DNA from: Perca fluviatilis
Lineage: Eukaryota; Chordata; Actinopteri; Perciformes; Percidae
Length of the DNA: 64,000 bases
Direction: 5' to 3'
Assembly (NCBI RefSeq): GCF_010015445.1
Contig: NC_053114.1
Coordinates: 15,538,224 to 15,602,223, forward strand
The translations under genes were made by a program, and so were the position numbers. Below, in pieces: positions 1 to 46,020 of this stretch (position 1 is its first letter; each line of letters begins with the position of its first letter). The notes under the pieces are model-generated. The model was not told the DNA's origin and ran no database searches. It saw only the letters and a program-made list of their open reading frames with translations.

Positions 1-202
1 AAACGTGAAAAGGGACTCCCATCAAAAGACACAAGCGTCTTGTACATCTCAACAAACCATTTTAACGGGTCCCCTCCAGAGAGCAATTCAATCAAGATCT
101 TTCAGTTGTCTCCCTCTTTAATTCTGAATGGGACCTTATTGATTTCTGAAATCACAATCAACTGAGCCGGACCTTGGAGCGTTTCAGGCCGGTGGCGGAT
201 GA
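1..202 (-). other. csnk1g1: csnk1g1 3'UTR (partial)
   Basis: This sequence lies directly after the csnk1g1 stop codon and runs off the left edge of the window. No AATAAA signal on the transcribed strand is evident here, so the polyadenylation site probably lies outside. Confidence 0.6.
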
Positions 203-33285
<33,083 letters not shown>

Positions 33286-33658
33286 GGTGTGAGCAGCACA
33301 GGTCAGCAGGGGCCTGAGAAGATGTACAAAAAGGCCTCCTGGGCCGGGCCCACCACAGCCACAGCCCTGGTCACTGGCAGTGCCTGGATGGCACAGTCAC
33401 TCTCATGAGACAAAACCTAGTACAGCTAGCCGACACTCCTCCCCCGTCCTCACCCTGTCACCTCTAACAGTTGAACAGACTGATCTCTGGCCCCAGCATC
33501 TGTCACAGGAAGGAGAAGGCGGAGGACCTGTAGCAAACACAAGAAACGACAAAGCCATTAACTTTCCACAGAGAGCAGCACATTGAACGTGGTTTCGTGG
33601 TGCTAAGGTGTTGTCTCCAATGTTAATCTGATCAAGTCCTGCAAACTAAATTGGGTTT

Positions 33659-33816
33659 AAGGGCGCACATATGTAGAGGTTTAGTCCTCAATGCAGCGGG
33701 CCCGGGTTCGACTCCGACCTGCGGCCCTTTGCTGCATGTCATTGCCCCTCTCTCATGTCTTCAGCTGTCCTGCTAAATAAAGGCCTAAAATGCCCAAAAA
33801 AGAATCTTAAAAAAAA
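33659..33816 (+). mobile_element. tRNA-derived SINE, copy 2 (5'-truncated)
   Basis: Lacks the A-box half but keeps a good B-box (GGTTCGACTCC), then cctgcggccctttgctgcat, ctgtcctgctaaataaaggc and an A-rich tail. Confidence 0.85.
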
Positions 33817-35095
33817 GAACACACTACCAGTCCTTTCCAGTGAGCTTCTTCTTAGCAAAAGCTGACAGTCAAATGAACATTTAAATTACCATTCCAAACA
33901 CTGGCAAATTGAAAACACTGGCACTGCAAATACCATTTAAAGTAGATCCACATTGAAGACATTTAGCCACTTAAAAGTTCCTGAAAAACATGACTCCCTA
34001 CCTCAAGATTTAAAGAAATGCAACACAGTATAGTCAAATAAAACAGAAATTGGAATTGAATTAAGTTTATTTAATAATGGTCCAGTGCCTTGGTTGTGGG
34101 CAATGGCAAGAGTAAGGTAGATATCTATTTTGCCATTTAAAGTTCCACTACTGTCAATATCATGTTAGAAAAAAAAGTGCAGTAATTTTTTTTCTAAATT
34201 TAACTTCATAACAATACAAGTTTTACTCATATTTGAAGGTCATGAGTCGCATAAACGCTCAATGTTTACAAGTAAACCGTGCTAAATGAGGACAGGACTG
34301 GCTTACTGTAACTGAGCTGCTGACTTAAAGAGATAGTCATCAGGTCACAGCCAGTAAACAGTTCTAACATCAACACAAACCTTAAAGTCATAGTTTGAGA
34401 TCATGAATGCATCTCAAGGCTCTCCACCACCCACAGCTAGAGCCTGGCAGACAATGACAGAAGGGAATATTATGTCAACAATTATATAAAGCTACATCTG
34501 CTCGCAAGGACACCGTAGCTTAACTTGATAGACACTGGTCGGATTTCATCAAGTGCTCAGAATAATAACGAGTAAATAATAATGAGTAAAAGCAGTTTAG
34601 TGTAAGATTCAAAAATCACTTAGAAATAAGAAGTAGGTTTTATCAACTGCAGGCCTCTTTTCTCAGATTACCAGTTCCATTAATTAGCCACCCAAAAATG
34701 CATGTAAAAAAAATAAAAACAGCTACTAATGATTTCATGACAATGCTGTAATTCCCGAGCATGGAAAGGCTGCTGCTGAAAAGTATTTGTGTGTGTGGGC
34801 TTTCGGGTGACTCATGCTGAGTATTGCCCGCACATATCTCAGCATCAAAGACAGCTAGTTTGCTCTCAAGGGCAACTGTGCACTGTTGCTATTACATAAA
34901 ACCAGGAACAGAACAACACGGCTATAAAACAGGTTTGCAGCAACGACAAATGGTGAGCCGTTACAGTTTCCATTGTGCAAACAACATTTGTAGGCCAGTC
35001 CAATCCAGTGCGAACCAGTGTTTAGATAAGCTCGGCTAGGTGTTTCCCCTGATTGAAGACCATCTTCACACACAAACTCGGTGGTGGGCGCAGGA

Positions 35096-35219
<124 letters not shown>

Positions 35220-38200
35220 CTTGCGACTTTATTCAAAGTTATATTACTACAAAAATAAGGTTACACTGAAGATTCAAGTGTGGTTTTAAGGAAGAGAGGC
35301 ATGATTGATTCGGACTGGTCAGCAGACACTGAGGCGTCACATTGACTGTCATTTGTCATTTCCACTCATGTGCTTTTGGGTGTAAATGAAGTGTGATCAA
35401 ATGTTTCAAAATTTTGTTTTCCACAATAATTATGCTAAATTCTACGGTATATTAAAATCTTCTTTTGATTTGAGACAAGAGTCTGTTGTTACAGATAATG
35501 CAACACACAGGGATGACCCAAGGGCAGTTTTAGCCCAGTTTGTTTGGAGCCAATTATATGCCAGCTTTACTTTTAAGGTGTTTTCACATTAAATTTCAGA
35601 GTATGAGAATATCACATTATAACAAATACCACAAAACAATGTACAGTTTCTTTGCCTGTTATACGCATTTGTCATTTGTATTACGGTACTAGGGAGATTA
35701 CCACATCCCCATTGTATTTCAAACATGTTCAGACATGCCTGAGGATTATGAGGGAAAAATGAACATCAAAGTGGGACAAGAACTTTCATGCTACGTAAAG
35801 CAGCAAAACATCTGAAACCTTTCATTTTTAAAAGGCGTTTCACACTATATGCTGTAATGAGCCCCTAGGTATGATTGAACTACTTGTGTATCCTTTTCAT
35901 CTGGTTATTGATACATACACGGTGCTCATTTTTGAATATATGTTCAATTTATTGAAAAAATGCTTATCTTGGACAAAGTCATATCTACTGCTGCAAAATG
36001 TAAAAACATCCACTATAATAGTCCCATTATAATACAGCATTTGTAAATGTTCAATTTCAGCTGAAACTGTGCAACTCTTTAGTATTTTTTAGGACATACT
36101 AAGTGGTGGCGTTGTTGTGTATGGTATTATTTTAGAAAGTGTCCCTGTAGTTTTGTTAACCTTGTGTGTGTAAAAGGGATTTTTCAAAATAAATGTTATG
36201 GAGCAACTATGTGTAAATTCGCATCAGCTGAGCGCCCAATTAATTAAGTGAACAACAAGCAATCCACTGGACTGTTCTGTGGTCTCTACAAATGGCTTCT
36301 CCAGTTTTGATGTAACATGGGGAATCCCCGGCCTTTATCCCTGTGGAAGCACCATGTCTCCTGATAAAGGAGGATATGTTTGAGGATACACACCTTTTGG
36401 CATCCGATAAAAGTAAGGTTAAAGGTAATTTTGTTTCTCAGAAGGAGAGGACATGAAAGGAGATTATAAATTAAAATCCCATTAGCTTCTTAACCCCTTT
36501 CTTTCCATTTTGTTCAACAATTCTTTTTTGCCAGCAACAAATACCGCAAACAAATAAGTACATGTTGGTTTGGCCAGGCTTGCTTAAAATTTGTTTTGCA
36601 AATGTAGCATTTTGCCCTCGTCCACTTTGGTAAAATGTGTGCAAACATTTACATTTAAAGCCACTTGAGGCAAATTTGTGATTTTGGGCTATATAAATAA
36701 AACTGGAAAAAAAACCATATCAGATAGTCTCAAATTAGAACGTCCTGATGTAATCAATATGCATGCCCTAGTAAAAGGAACTGATATTGTCAGAGCTGCA
36801 CGACTACCAGGAATCAAACACCACAGAAACCGTCTTCTCCAGGTGAGAGTGCAAAGTGCAACAGTTGGGCTGATGAGCATGTTGAAGAAATGCTGAGGTA
36901 GTGTTCAGTTGTTGTTCTGTAGTTTGAATGTCATACCGTAGTTTCGAAGTGGAAACTTAGTTGGGTTCGTGCTGGATTAGAATAGATAGGTGGTAAATGT
37001 AGATGCCTGTGTAGATTTATGATGGCACTGCGTGGTGTCTGATATAGTGCTCATTTGCATAAAGGCATTTCATTTGACTCTGGCTTGGCCTGTATGAGTG
37101 CTCAAAGAAAAGTAACATAATTATGTGCATTGATTAATTAACCCTGTTAAACATTGAAAGGCAAGAAATAGTTTACATTCTTAAAATGTATACCAGTACA
37201 TTAGATTTTCATTCTTTTTGCTTCCTGAAAATTTGCACTCAAAATTTAATAGATGAGCTTTGAGGTTTCAAAATGTACAATTGGGCACAAACCATGTGTA
37301 AAAAATAATACCATTGTATATTTTGAACAATCACACACTGTCATTCTGTTCAAATATAACAAGAAATGAACAAGAAATGTGTCATATTACTCAAGGTGCT
37401 CTCAGAATTGAATTGTTGTAACTACAATCAATAAGCTCTGCTGATCTCACATCTGTGTCACATCACCAATATTCTTTCAGCTGAAAACATCGTCAGACTA
37501 TTTCCTTTTATAGTTCTGGTCCTACTGGAAATGATGAAGCAGGAAGTTGATATTATGGACAGTACTATTTTCACAATGCTGTTATAATATCCAAGTGAAA
37601 TGCATCAAAGCATACACATTACTGTTTAATCCCTGGCACAAAGTCAGAGCAGCAAGGGAGCCTGACAAAAAAAGCGGCAAAAGGCCGGTTAATCAAAAAC
37701 TAAACATTTCAAGAGTTTAGGAAAGTTGATGTAATTGCTTAATAGCTGGTTTGAAAATCCAGCACTATTCACTGGTACATCCCCTTAAGTAACACACTAC
37801 GGTGCCATTGAAAATGTATTTAAGACTCCAGAAACCTTGATTACAGTCCACAAATTCTGCCTGTCAAAATATCTTGAGAAACTGAGATGCTTATAGCTTA
37901 TTAGCATCTATTTAAAAAAAAAGAAAAAGAAAAAAAGACTAATTTGTTGACCTCTTTTCATTTGTACAGATACATAAAGGCTCTGAGTGGAGTGATTAAC
38001 CTTCAGTGGAAAGAGCAGCCTGAGAGGGGGGCCTGCCAATAATGCAGACTCCTACTGTGGCAATGCCAGCAAACAGCTGCCTCTCTCTCCTTAAAGCCAG
38101 CTCTTATAAACTATAACTGGTGGGAGTTTAGATTATCCAGTTTTCCTTCTCCATCAATTCATAGAGAACACCACATTTATATATACACGACAGTTGTGTG

Positions 38201-39673
38201 CACGCACATCCATGACAATGATCTAATTTTTCCAGAGTTAAAAAAAAAAAAAAAAATCATACAAATATTGCATGATCCGCAGAAATATATATCTTAAATT
38301 CTGTAAAGACAACTTATAGCTTACTTTAACTGTACTGAGGTGGTCTACATTCTGTAGTAATGAACTGCACATATGATGACGGATAAGCCATTGACCACAG
38401 CTTTGTCACGTCAATAATTACCTGCAAAACCTGCAAATAATAAAAAGCAAATGTTCTAATTATACACGAACAAAATGCAAATGTATTGAAATGTAACACA
38501 CACAAAAATGTTACTTTAATGTAGATGTTCCTAAGTTGAGGCCTGTAAACAGTGAGTTTGTTCAGGCTTGCATTAAGTGAAGTTCATGAACAGATCACAA
38601 ACTACTTCATCCAAGCCTTTCCTTAAGTGGAACTCTTTTAAAAAGGAAGCAGTAATTTATTATGGATCCACATAGCCTAGTTTGGGCATATGTCCAGCTA
38701 GTAACATATATATTTCAATAAAATAACTTCACAAGTGGTTTGCACCACTCTCTTAAAGCCCTGTGCTATTAAGTGGAAAATGACCCCAACCAATTATTTA
38801 AATAGATGAAGGGTAACTGAATACACTATTGATTCAATAATAAGCCATCTATGCAGTTGAGGAAGGAACATTTGCATTGAGACTACCGTATCTAACAGTA
38901 TGCTCATTTGACCATGAGCAAGAAACATTTGCACATTGGGAGGTAACGTTACAATTTAACCTGACATTTAACGTTACACCTGACAAAATCAGAATAACTT
39001 GCATCAGTTAGCTTCAATACAACTATGCCCACTGGCACCAGGCTGAGGAAGGGGCCTTAGTTAATGCATTTCATATTCTGTGCCATCCTGTCTTTGCATC
39101 CGTTACCTTGCACTGAGAAGCAGCTGTAACCTACGGTTGTTAACACTTTGTACGTGAGGAAGTGTTTTGTAGAGGCATCTGAGGCTAATATAAAGATGAC
39201 CGATCCTTTGTAAGCGGGCCCTCCGGTTAAATCAAAAAAAGGAAGCGAGTTGTACGCCAATGTTTCCTGGACAAAGCCTAACATTAGTGATGGTCACATC
39301 GATTAACTAGCCGTTAGCCAAGTTAGCTTTCCAGCTTGCCAAAAAAAAAACCTGACTGACCAGCCACGAAGCTAACGTTAGCCAAACATTACTTAGCCAT
39401 AGTGACTGCTCTGGTTTAAAATGTGTTCAGCTGAAAATGGCTACAGAGACATGTTCTTATTAATCACAATATTGGGCCACATAATTGCCACCAAATACAG
39501 CAACCCGACTCCTTGCTTGGCGTTAACGCCTTAGCTGGTGGCTAGCTGACAGCTGGACCGAGCGCAACAAGGAAATTAGCTCCGTTAGCAACGAAAATAT
39601 TAGCTCACAACCAAAGGCTTACTATCAAAATGTTGCTTTGCTAGCTCGTCGCAAGCAGACACAACAGTCTTAC

Positions 39674-39900
39674 CTTCGCTGTGATTAATCCAGACGACCA
39701 GGATACGGCTTGTGTTATTTGTCACGCCAAAATGTACACGACTGCCCGAGCGGAGCTTAATGTAACGTTAAAGCTTTTTGCTGTTACTTGTTGTGACTGA
39801 TGGTTCACGCTAACAGCGGAGTGTGTCGTTAGTTAGCAGCTCTCTCCTTCTTCGCATAGACAGAGGTTCGAACCCACCGGATGTACAAAGACGGCACCGC
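39674..39900 (-). other. csnk1g1: Probable csnk1g1 5'UTR exon and promoter-proximal region
   Basis: A strong donor (gcgaag|gtaagac) ends this stretch on the minus strand. It matches the missing 5' partner of the acceptor at 33527. The upstream sequence is GC-richer than its surroundings, with CpGs and a CCGCCC box. The transcription start is unknown, so the right limit is a guess. RNA evidence would decide. Confidence 0.5.
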
Positions 39901-42614
39901 CCGCTTTACAACGCACACTTTCCGGGTCAGTACCACAGGCTACAGTCTATGGTCGGTACTGGTACAGGCTAATTTAGACATTACGTTTAACTATTCAAAG
40001 TAGCTCAGTAGCCTCAAAATAACATTATTTGAGTAAATGTACTCTGGTACTTGTACCTTTCTTGAGTATAGTAGAGGAAGTATTCAGATATTGTACTAAT
40101 ATAGAACTGTACTAATACCACACTGTAAAATACTCTATTACAAGTAAAAGGCCTGCATTGAAAATGTTATTTAAGTAAATGTATAATAAGAAAAATATAT
40201 TAAAGTATTAAATTATTAAAAGTACTCAATGCAGAAAAATCACCCTTGTGACTGTTGTACTATTATACAATATATCACAGATTGTTATTATTACTCATGC
40301 ATTAATGTTAAAGCAGGTTGTAGTTGGTTGAGGTAGAGCTAACTACTATTTTGTATAGGACTGCAACTAATGATTATTTTTTATTATGGATTAACCTGCT
40401 GATTTTTTTCTCCATTAATTGATTGACTGTTTGGTTTATAAAGACTCTTAAATAGCGACAATTGCAGTCACAATTAACCAGAGCCCAAAGTGACACCTTT
40501 ACAATGTTTGTTTTGTCCAACCAACAGTACTACATTAAAGAAGTTTGAACCATAGGTTGGTTTTTGTATAAAGAAAATTAGTTTTTTTATGAAAAAAATG
40601 TTGCCCTTGTAGTCAAGTACAATATTTCCTTTAGATGTAGTAGAGTAGATGTAGAAAGTGGCAGCATGTACATGTTTTTACTACACTACATTTATTTAAT
40701 AACTTTACGTTACTTTGCAGATTCAGATTATAACACCAAATATTATCAACAAACAATTATGAGTTATTATTAAGAATACAGATGAGATTATTGAGCCCTG
40801 GTGGTACGTTCACAAACTACCCAGCAGTTTATAAAGTTTGCCCCTCCTTTACCAGCTGCCACTTTGAAGTGATAGTAGTGATGTACAGATTAACGCATCA
40901 ATAATTATAATCCAATAATATAACAAACATTATTCTGAAATGGGCCATTCTGCATAATGAGGTTTTTTTTTTTACCTTTGTATTTGTATGTTTTGATACT
41001 AATACCTTTTTTATATTTTTAGGTATCATTTTGAATGCAGGATTTAGTATTTAGCAATACTCTCTTTGCTCTTTTTTTTTTACTTAAGTAAAACATCTGA
41101 GTACTTCTTCCACCACTGAAAATCAGTAAAAAAAATGATTTTATCTGTGGTCCCTGCCAAGCTCAAAAAACAATATTTTAACATTGTTTTATCGCCTTCA
41201 TACATCATGATTTTTTTTCTAATTTTATGAAAATAGCTCATAAAAATGATTTTGAACTCATGTTTCAAAAGTAAATTGCAGAATATGAAGCATTACTTCT
41301 GGTGTTGACATTACTTTTCTACAAACACTAACTAATAAGTCAATTTGGATTTCTGTTATCAACGTTTTCTAACGGTCTAAAAGGGAGTTTATGCCAAACA
41401 ACTAATGTCACAATGCAAAGTCCATTTAGTATCTGTTCTGGAGCTTTCAATCATATCACATGAACCTCATTAGCAGATGTAGTCATGAAATTGTAAATGT
41501 TTAAATAAAAAAAATAAAAAATTAGAGCATTTTAAGGACTAGCTGGTTTAAACATTGAGCTCCACAGTTAATTTAATATGAAAAAGGGGCTTGTTAGTGC
41601 CCTTGCAGAAAATTCCTAAATACATCTAATAGTCTGAAAGTTTAGGTATAATAATATGTGGCTCTGCAGTGTCACACATTTTGGGAAGGGTTCAGACAGT
41701 TCAGGTGTAGTTTTCAACCATCATCAAAGTCATTAACTTAATACCTCATATTTCTGAAAAATACACAAACTGATTGCCATTGCAAGAGGCCCTAAACACA
41801 TTAAAACCAGGGCCCCAAAGCTTAACCAATCATATTTATTTTGTACATCTTTTTAGTGCTTCCAGGAAAATGTGTGTGCCAATGCAAGGTGGTTACAAAA
41901 ATAAAGTACATTCTTACGTAAAGATGACATGAAAGAAAAAACACTCTTACAAATGCTGAATAAGAAAATAAGGGACCATATCACTTGAATGTCTGTGTTT
42001 TTTTGTCATCGTTAAACTAATTTATCAAAAAATGTGTGGTCACTAATAATATGACAGTAATTTTATGATTCAATTAAAGTACTGTACATGTGTACATACA
42101 TGTCAATAGTCATTTATAGACAGTAAAAAGTCTCTGCAGCAGTTCCAGATGAGTTTGTGCCTCAATCTCTGATACAAGAAGTACTTAAAACTTAAATTGC
42201 AGAAATTGATTAATATAATAAACATGATTCTAGCAAATACATCATTGTAGAAAATACCAACAAAAGCAGTGATTACATTTTCCCAACTTGCACCCACTGT
42301 AACTTTAGATTTCTTCTATCATGTTGTAACAACTCTGACAAGCCTGTAACCTTGTCAAATCTGAGTTTGAATAGGATTTCTATGATCTAATATGCATTGT
42401 GTGATACATTAACAATGTGCTAATACTCCTGGTAAATGAGCTCAGTCAGCAATAGTGGCATTTTATTAAAAAACAGCTTTTCCAACTGTACAATGCGTTT
42501 TAGTGCATCAAAACATTTTCTGACATGCATCCATCAACATAAGCTGTTAAGAGACTGGAATGACTTACATACGTTTATCTTCTAATGTAAACTATAGACA
42601 AGGTTACTCTAGGG
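39901..42614. other. Spacer between csnk1g1 5' end and snx1 3' end
   Basis: About 2.7 kb. From 40070 to 41120 is a dispersed repeat whose ends are inverted variants of gtggaagaagtactcagat and which contains many taagtaaaagtac phrases. The rest is AT-rich unique sequence. No exon of ppib or snx22, which lie here in human, is recognised. Confidence 0.6.
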
Positions 42615-42970
42615 CAGTACCTCAGTGTTAACACTTTATTAAAGTTTAAGCAAGAAACATCAATATACACCCTTTGACAGAGAGTGGGTTTTCCAAATAG
42701 TAAGACCAGATTAATCTCCTGCTTTATACCATCTTTCAGTCAAGAACATAAACAAGGAATTGTGCCAAAAAAAAATTTCGTGTAAATGCGGCAGCTTGTT
42801 ATATCAAATAACTGTACAAGGTAAGAGAATACACTATGATTAAAAAGACAAAAGAGAAAAAAAATGGATGGAAGTTTCTTGTGTGTTGCAAAATTGTCCT
42901 CTCAGTTTGTGGTCAAGAGGTAAAGTGTTCAAAAAAGGCAGTTGGGGTCTTTAAAAAGTCTCCCTCTTCA
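42615..42970 (-). other. snx1: Probable snx1 3'UTR with AATAAA signal
   Basis: The first canonical AATAAA on the transcribed strand after the stop codon is at 42635-42640. A UTR of about 350 nt is therefore proposed. Other signals farther left cannot be excluded. Confidence 0.4.
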
Positions 42971-43021
42971 TTAAGCTATTGCCTTTGCCTCAGGCAGGAA
43001 CGCCTCCCAAAACTTTACAAG
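42971..43021 (-). CDS. snx1: snx1 exon 15 (residues 508-523, stop)
   Basis: Encodes [16 protein letters not shown] and stop TAA, the conserved SNX1/2 C-terminus. The acceptor is ttccag. Confidence 0.95.
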   Translation of the reverse strand, partial: LVKFWEAFLPEAKAIA

Positions 43022-45924
43022 CTGGAAAACAATCGGGACGAGAAGAATAAAAAAAGACGGTTAAAGTGTGTTGTGAGTGATCACTCAATAGTTCAATAAA
43101 TACTAATTGTAACCAATATTTAAAAGTCAGTATCATAATACAAATAATAAAAATTCAATGTTTAGTTAAAGGTACACTTTGGTACCCCCCATGAATGAAG
43201 CAAAGCGTACAAAGTGTACGTGATGAATATAATAATTGATATAATTAAATATTTACCCGTTGTTGAGACTGCAGCATGGCCTCCAAATATTTGACTATCT
43301 GGCTCCTGAAGTCCTTGGCTTTTTCTTTCTGAATAGACAAAAGTGTTTTCACAATTCAAGCACTTTTATTTATTTATTTTTAGATTTTCTTTTTTTTTGT
43401 TGGGGGTGGAGTCACTGTTCCATTATCTTTTATTGTGACTGTTATTACCACTGTTCATCACACCCCCCACTGTCCCCGTCAGACACCGCCTACCAAGAGC
43501 CTGGGTCTGTCCAAGGTTTCGTCCTAAAAGGGAGTTTTTCCTCACCACTGTCGCACTAAATGCTTGCTCTTGGGGGAATTACTAGAATTGTTGGGAGTGT
43601 GGCCTAGACCAGTGGTTCTCAACCTTTTTTCCTTGGCGCCCCCCCTACTTATGTCTAAGAAAAGCTGACCCCTCCCACCCCCCCCGGAAACCAAAGTTGA
43701 GGTAACTCTCGAGATAGAGCCTTACTTTATTTTTTGATACAGAGCAGTTATCAGCACTTTTACGTTTCTCTGCCATGTTTCATTCATAAAATAGTGATGC
43801 CGTGGCGGCAGGAAAAACGAGGATGATAGCAGCTAGCAGCTGACCTGATGACAGCAAGGGTCACGCCTCCTAAGTAGCCTGTCTACAATTTTAAGCGAGA
43901 ACAAAAATATATAATTTTTATACCGACTTTTGTATACATTATATATTCTAGTGTATTATCATAATTTGTTTAACATGTGCAAATCTTTTTTTTTTTTTAC
44001 CTCAACCTCAAACCAGATAAAGACTTGCGCACCCCCTGTGATCTTTGCCGCCCCCTGAGGGGTCCCCGGACCCCAGGTTGGGAACCACTGGTCTAGACCT
44101 CTTGTTATGATTTGATACTACAAATACAATTGAATTGAATTGCTCTGTTGATCAGTGTTGAAGAAAGTCACATTAAATCTACTTTGATCAAAAGTTGTAG
44201 TGAGACAATAAAATATTCAAACTTTTTACATTTTGTGCCAATGATAAAAACATAAACATACCTCAAACCTGAGAACCTCCTTGCGTACAGTCATACCAAT
44301 CCTGTCGAAATCTCTTTCGTGCTGAGTAACCCTCGCCTCCCACTGAGGACAAATGGCGGAAAACACAAAACAATGAATGTCTTGATATTTTACAATCAAT
44401 CAATCAATCAATCAAATAAACAAATAAAATTAAAAAAATAAGAATGTATGCATTAAAAAACAGTAATTATTCAGTGCTGCAGCAGCTGTGTGGTTACTGT
44501 GTCTGTTACCTCAGTGATCTCTTCTTTGGCCTGCTGGAGTTTGTCCGGCTTGTTTGCCCACAGCAGCTTGGCCTCGGCCTCTCTCTTCTTCTGGAGTGTG
44601 CTCTGAGCCTCCTGCCATCGTTGCCACGCCCGCACACGCTGGTCAAAACACCCCTGTGGACAGTCAACACTTGAACGGGCCACTTACCAAACAGAGAAAA
44701 AGGTAGCACACTTGCATTAGAAGACATCTGTGACATGACAAAAGATTATTAAAGAGTGCCCTTACTGCTGTATTTATGTTGCTCTGACAAAAGTCAGAGC
44801 GACATTAATACAGTTGTAATTTTTTTTATTACAATTTCAGTTCTTGTATCAAGAACTACTCACGCTTGACTTTTCCAGGGCTCCCTGCTCTATCTTATCT
44901 TTACTTCCTCCTACTGTAAAACCATTTTGCAGCAGTAAACGTACGCGCATAGCACCCAGCAGGCGAATGTAGTCGGCCAGAAGCTCTGCAAAGATGAAGA
45001 AGTCACTGGCTGCCTGCTCCTGATGCAGCTGCTCCATCTTGTCCTCCACCTCTGCCAGCTGGGAGAGGGCCCGCGACAAGGCTGTGTTGTCCTCAGAGTT
45101 TCCCAACATGGCCATACTTTTGGCAAATACTGCCGTGCTCCCACACAGCTCTGGGTATGGAAACAGAAAAACTTTTTTTTTTTTTCTTCAGTTTGCTTGT
45201 TTCACCTTAAAAGACCAGACAGCTGGACTGTTCTCTTCTGTTTCCTAAGTTTAAACAATTTGATCAAAAGAAAGTGTGCAGAAAAAGACAAGTCGAGAAA
45301 GGAAGACGTAGCTCACCCTTTCTGTGGTTGACCAGGGAGTCGACCACCGCCTGAAGCTTCCTCAACTGCTGCTCCTCGTTCTCCACCTCCTGGAACTTGT
45401 CCTCAAACCACTGAGACACACAGTAAAAAAATATCAACAAAAAACCCACAAACAAACAACCTCATCATGGCTAGAAAGGCCTGTCTTGCTATAATTTCAA
45501 GTAAGGCCGTTACAAAAGCACAATGCACTGGGATTAAAAATATAACAACCAATATAATGAAACCATGAATAATTAGGAGTATCAGTTCAACTGAAAAATT
45601 TTCTCATTTGCCTGTACTATCCTACTTTTGGATATTAATTGCATCGCCGTTTAAATACTCTGGTGCCTCCACTGACCTATCGGTAGCTCCAACAATGGAT
45701 TTTTACAATTCTATGGCAAAATTATAAAAATGTATCTCCATATGCAGGCCACTTGCACATCAGTCTCCAAAAAAAACACTTCCTCTGGAGTCCCCTTACG
45801 GTGTCAGACTCGTTCATCTTGATGGTCATCTTGTTGACAGCATCTGATGCTTTATTGATCATTTTGAGGAAGCCAGCTCCACTCAGTGCCTGAGTACTCA
45901 CTGCCCTGGGTAGCTGAAAACACA

Positions 45925-46020
<96 letters not shown>

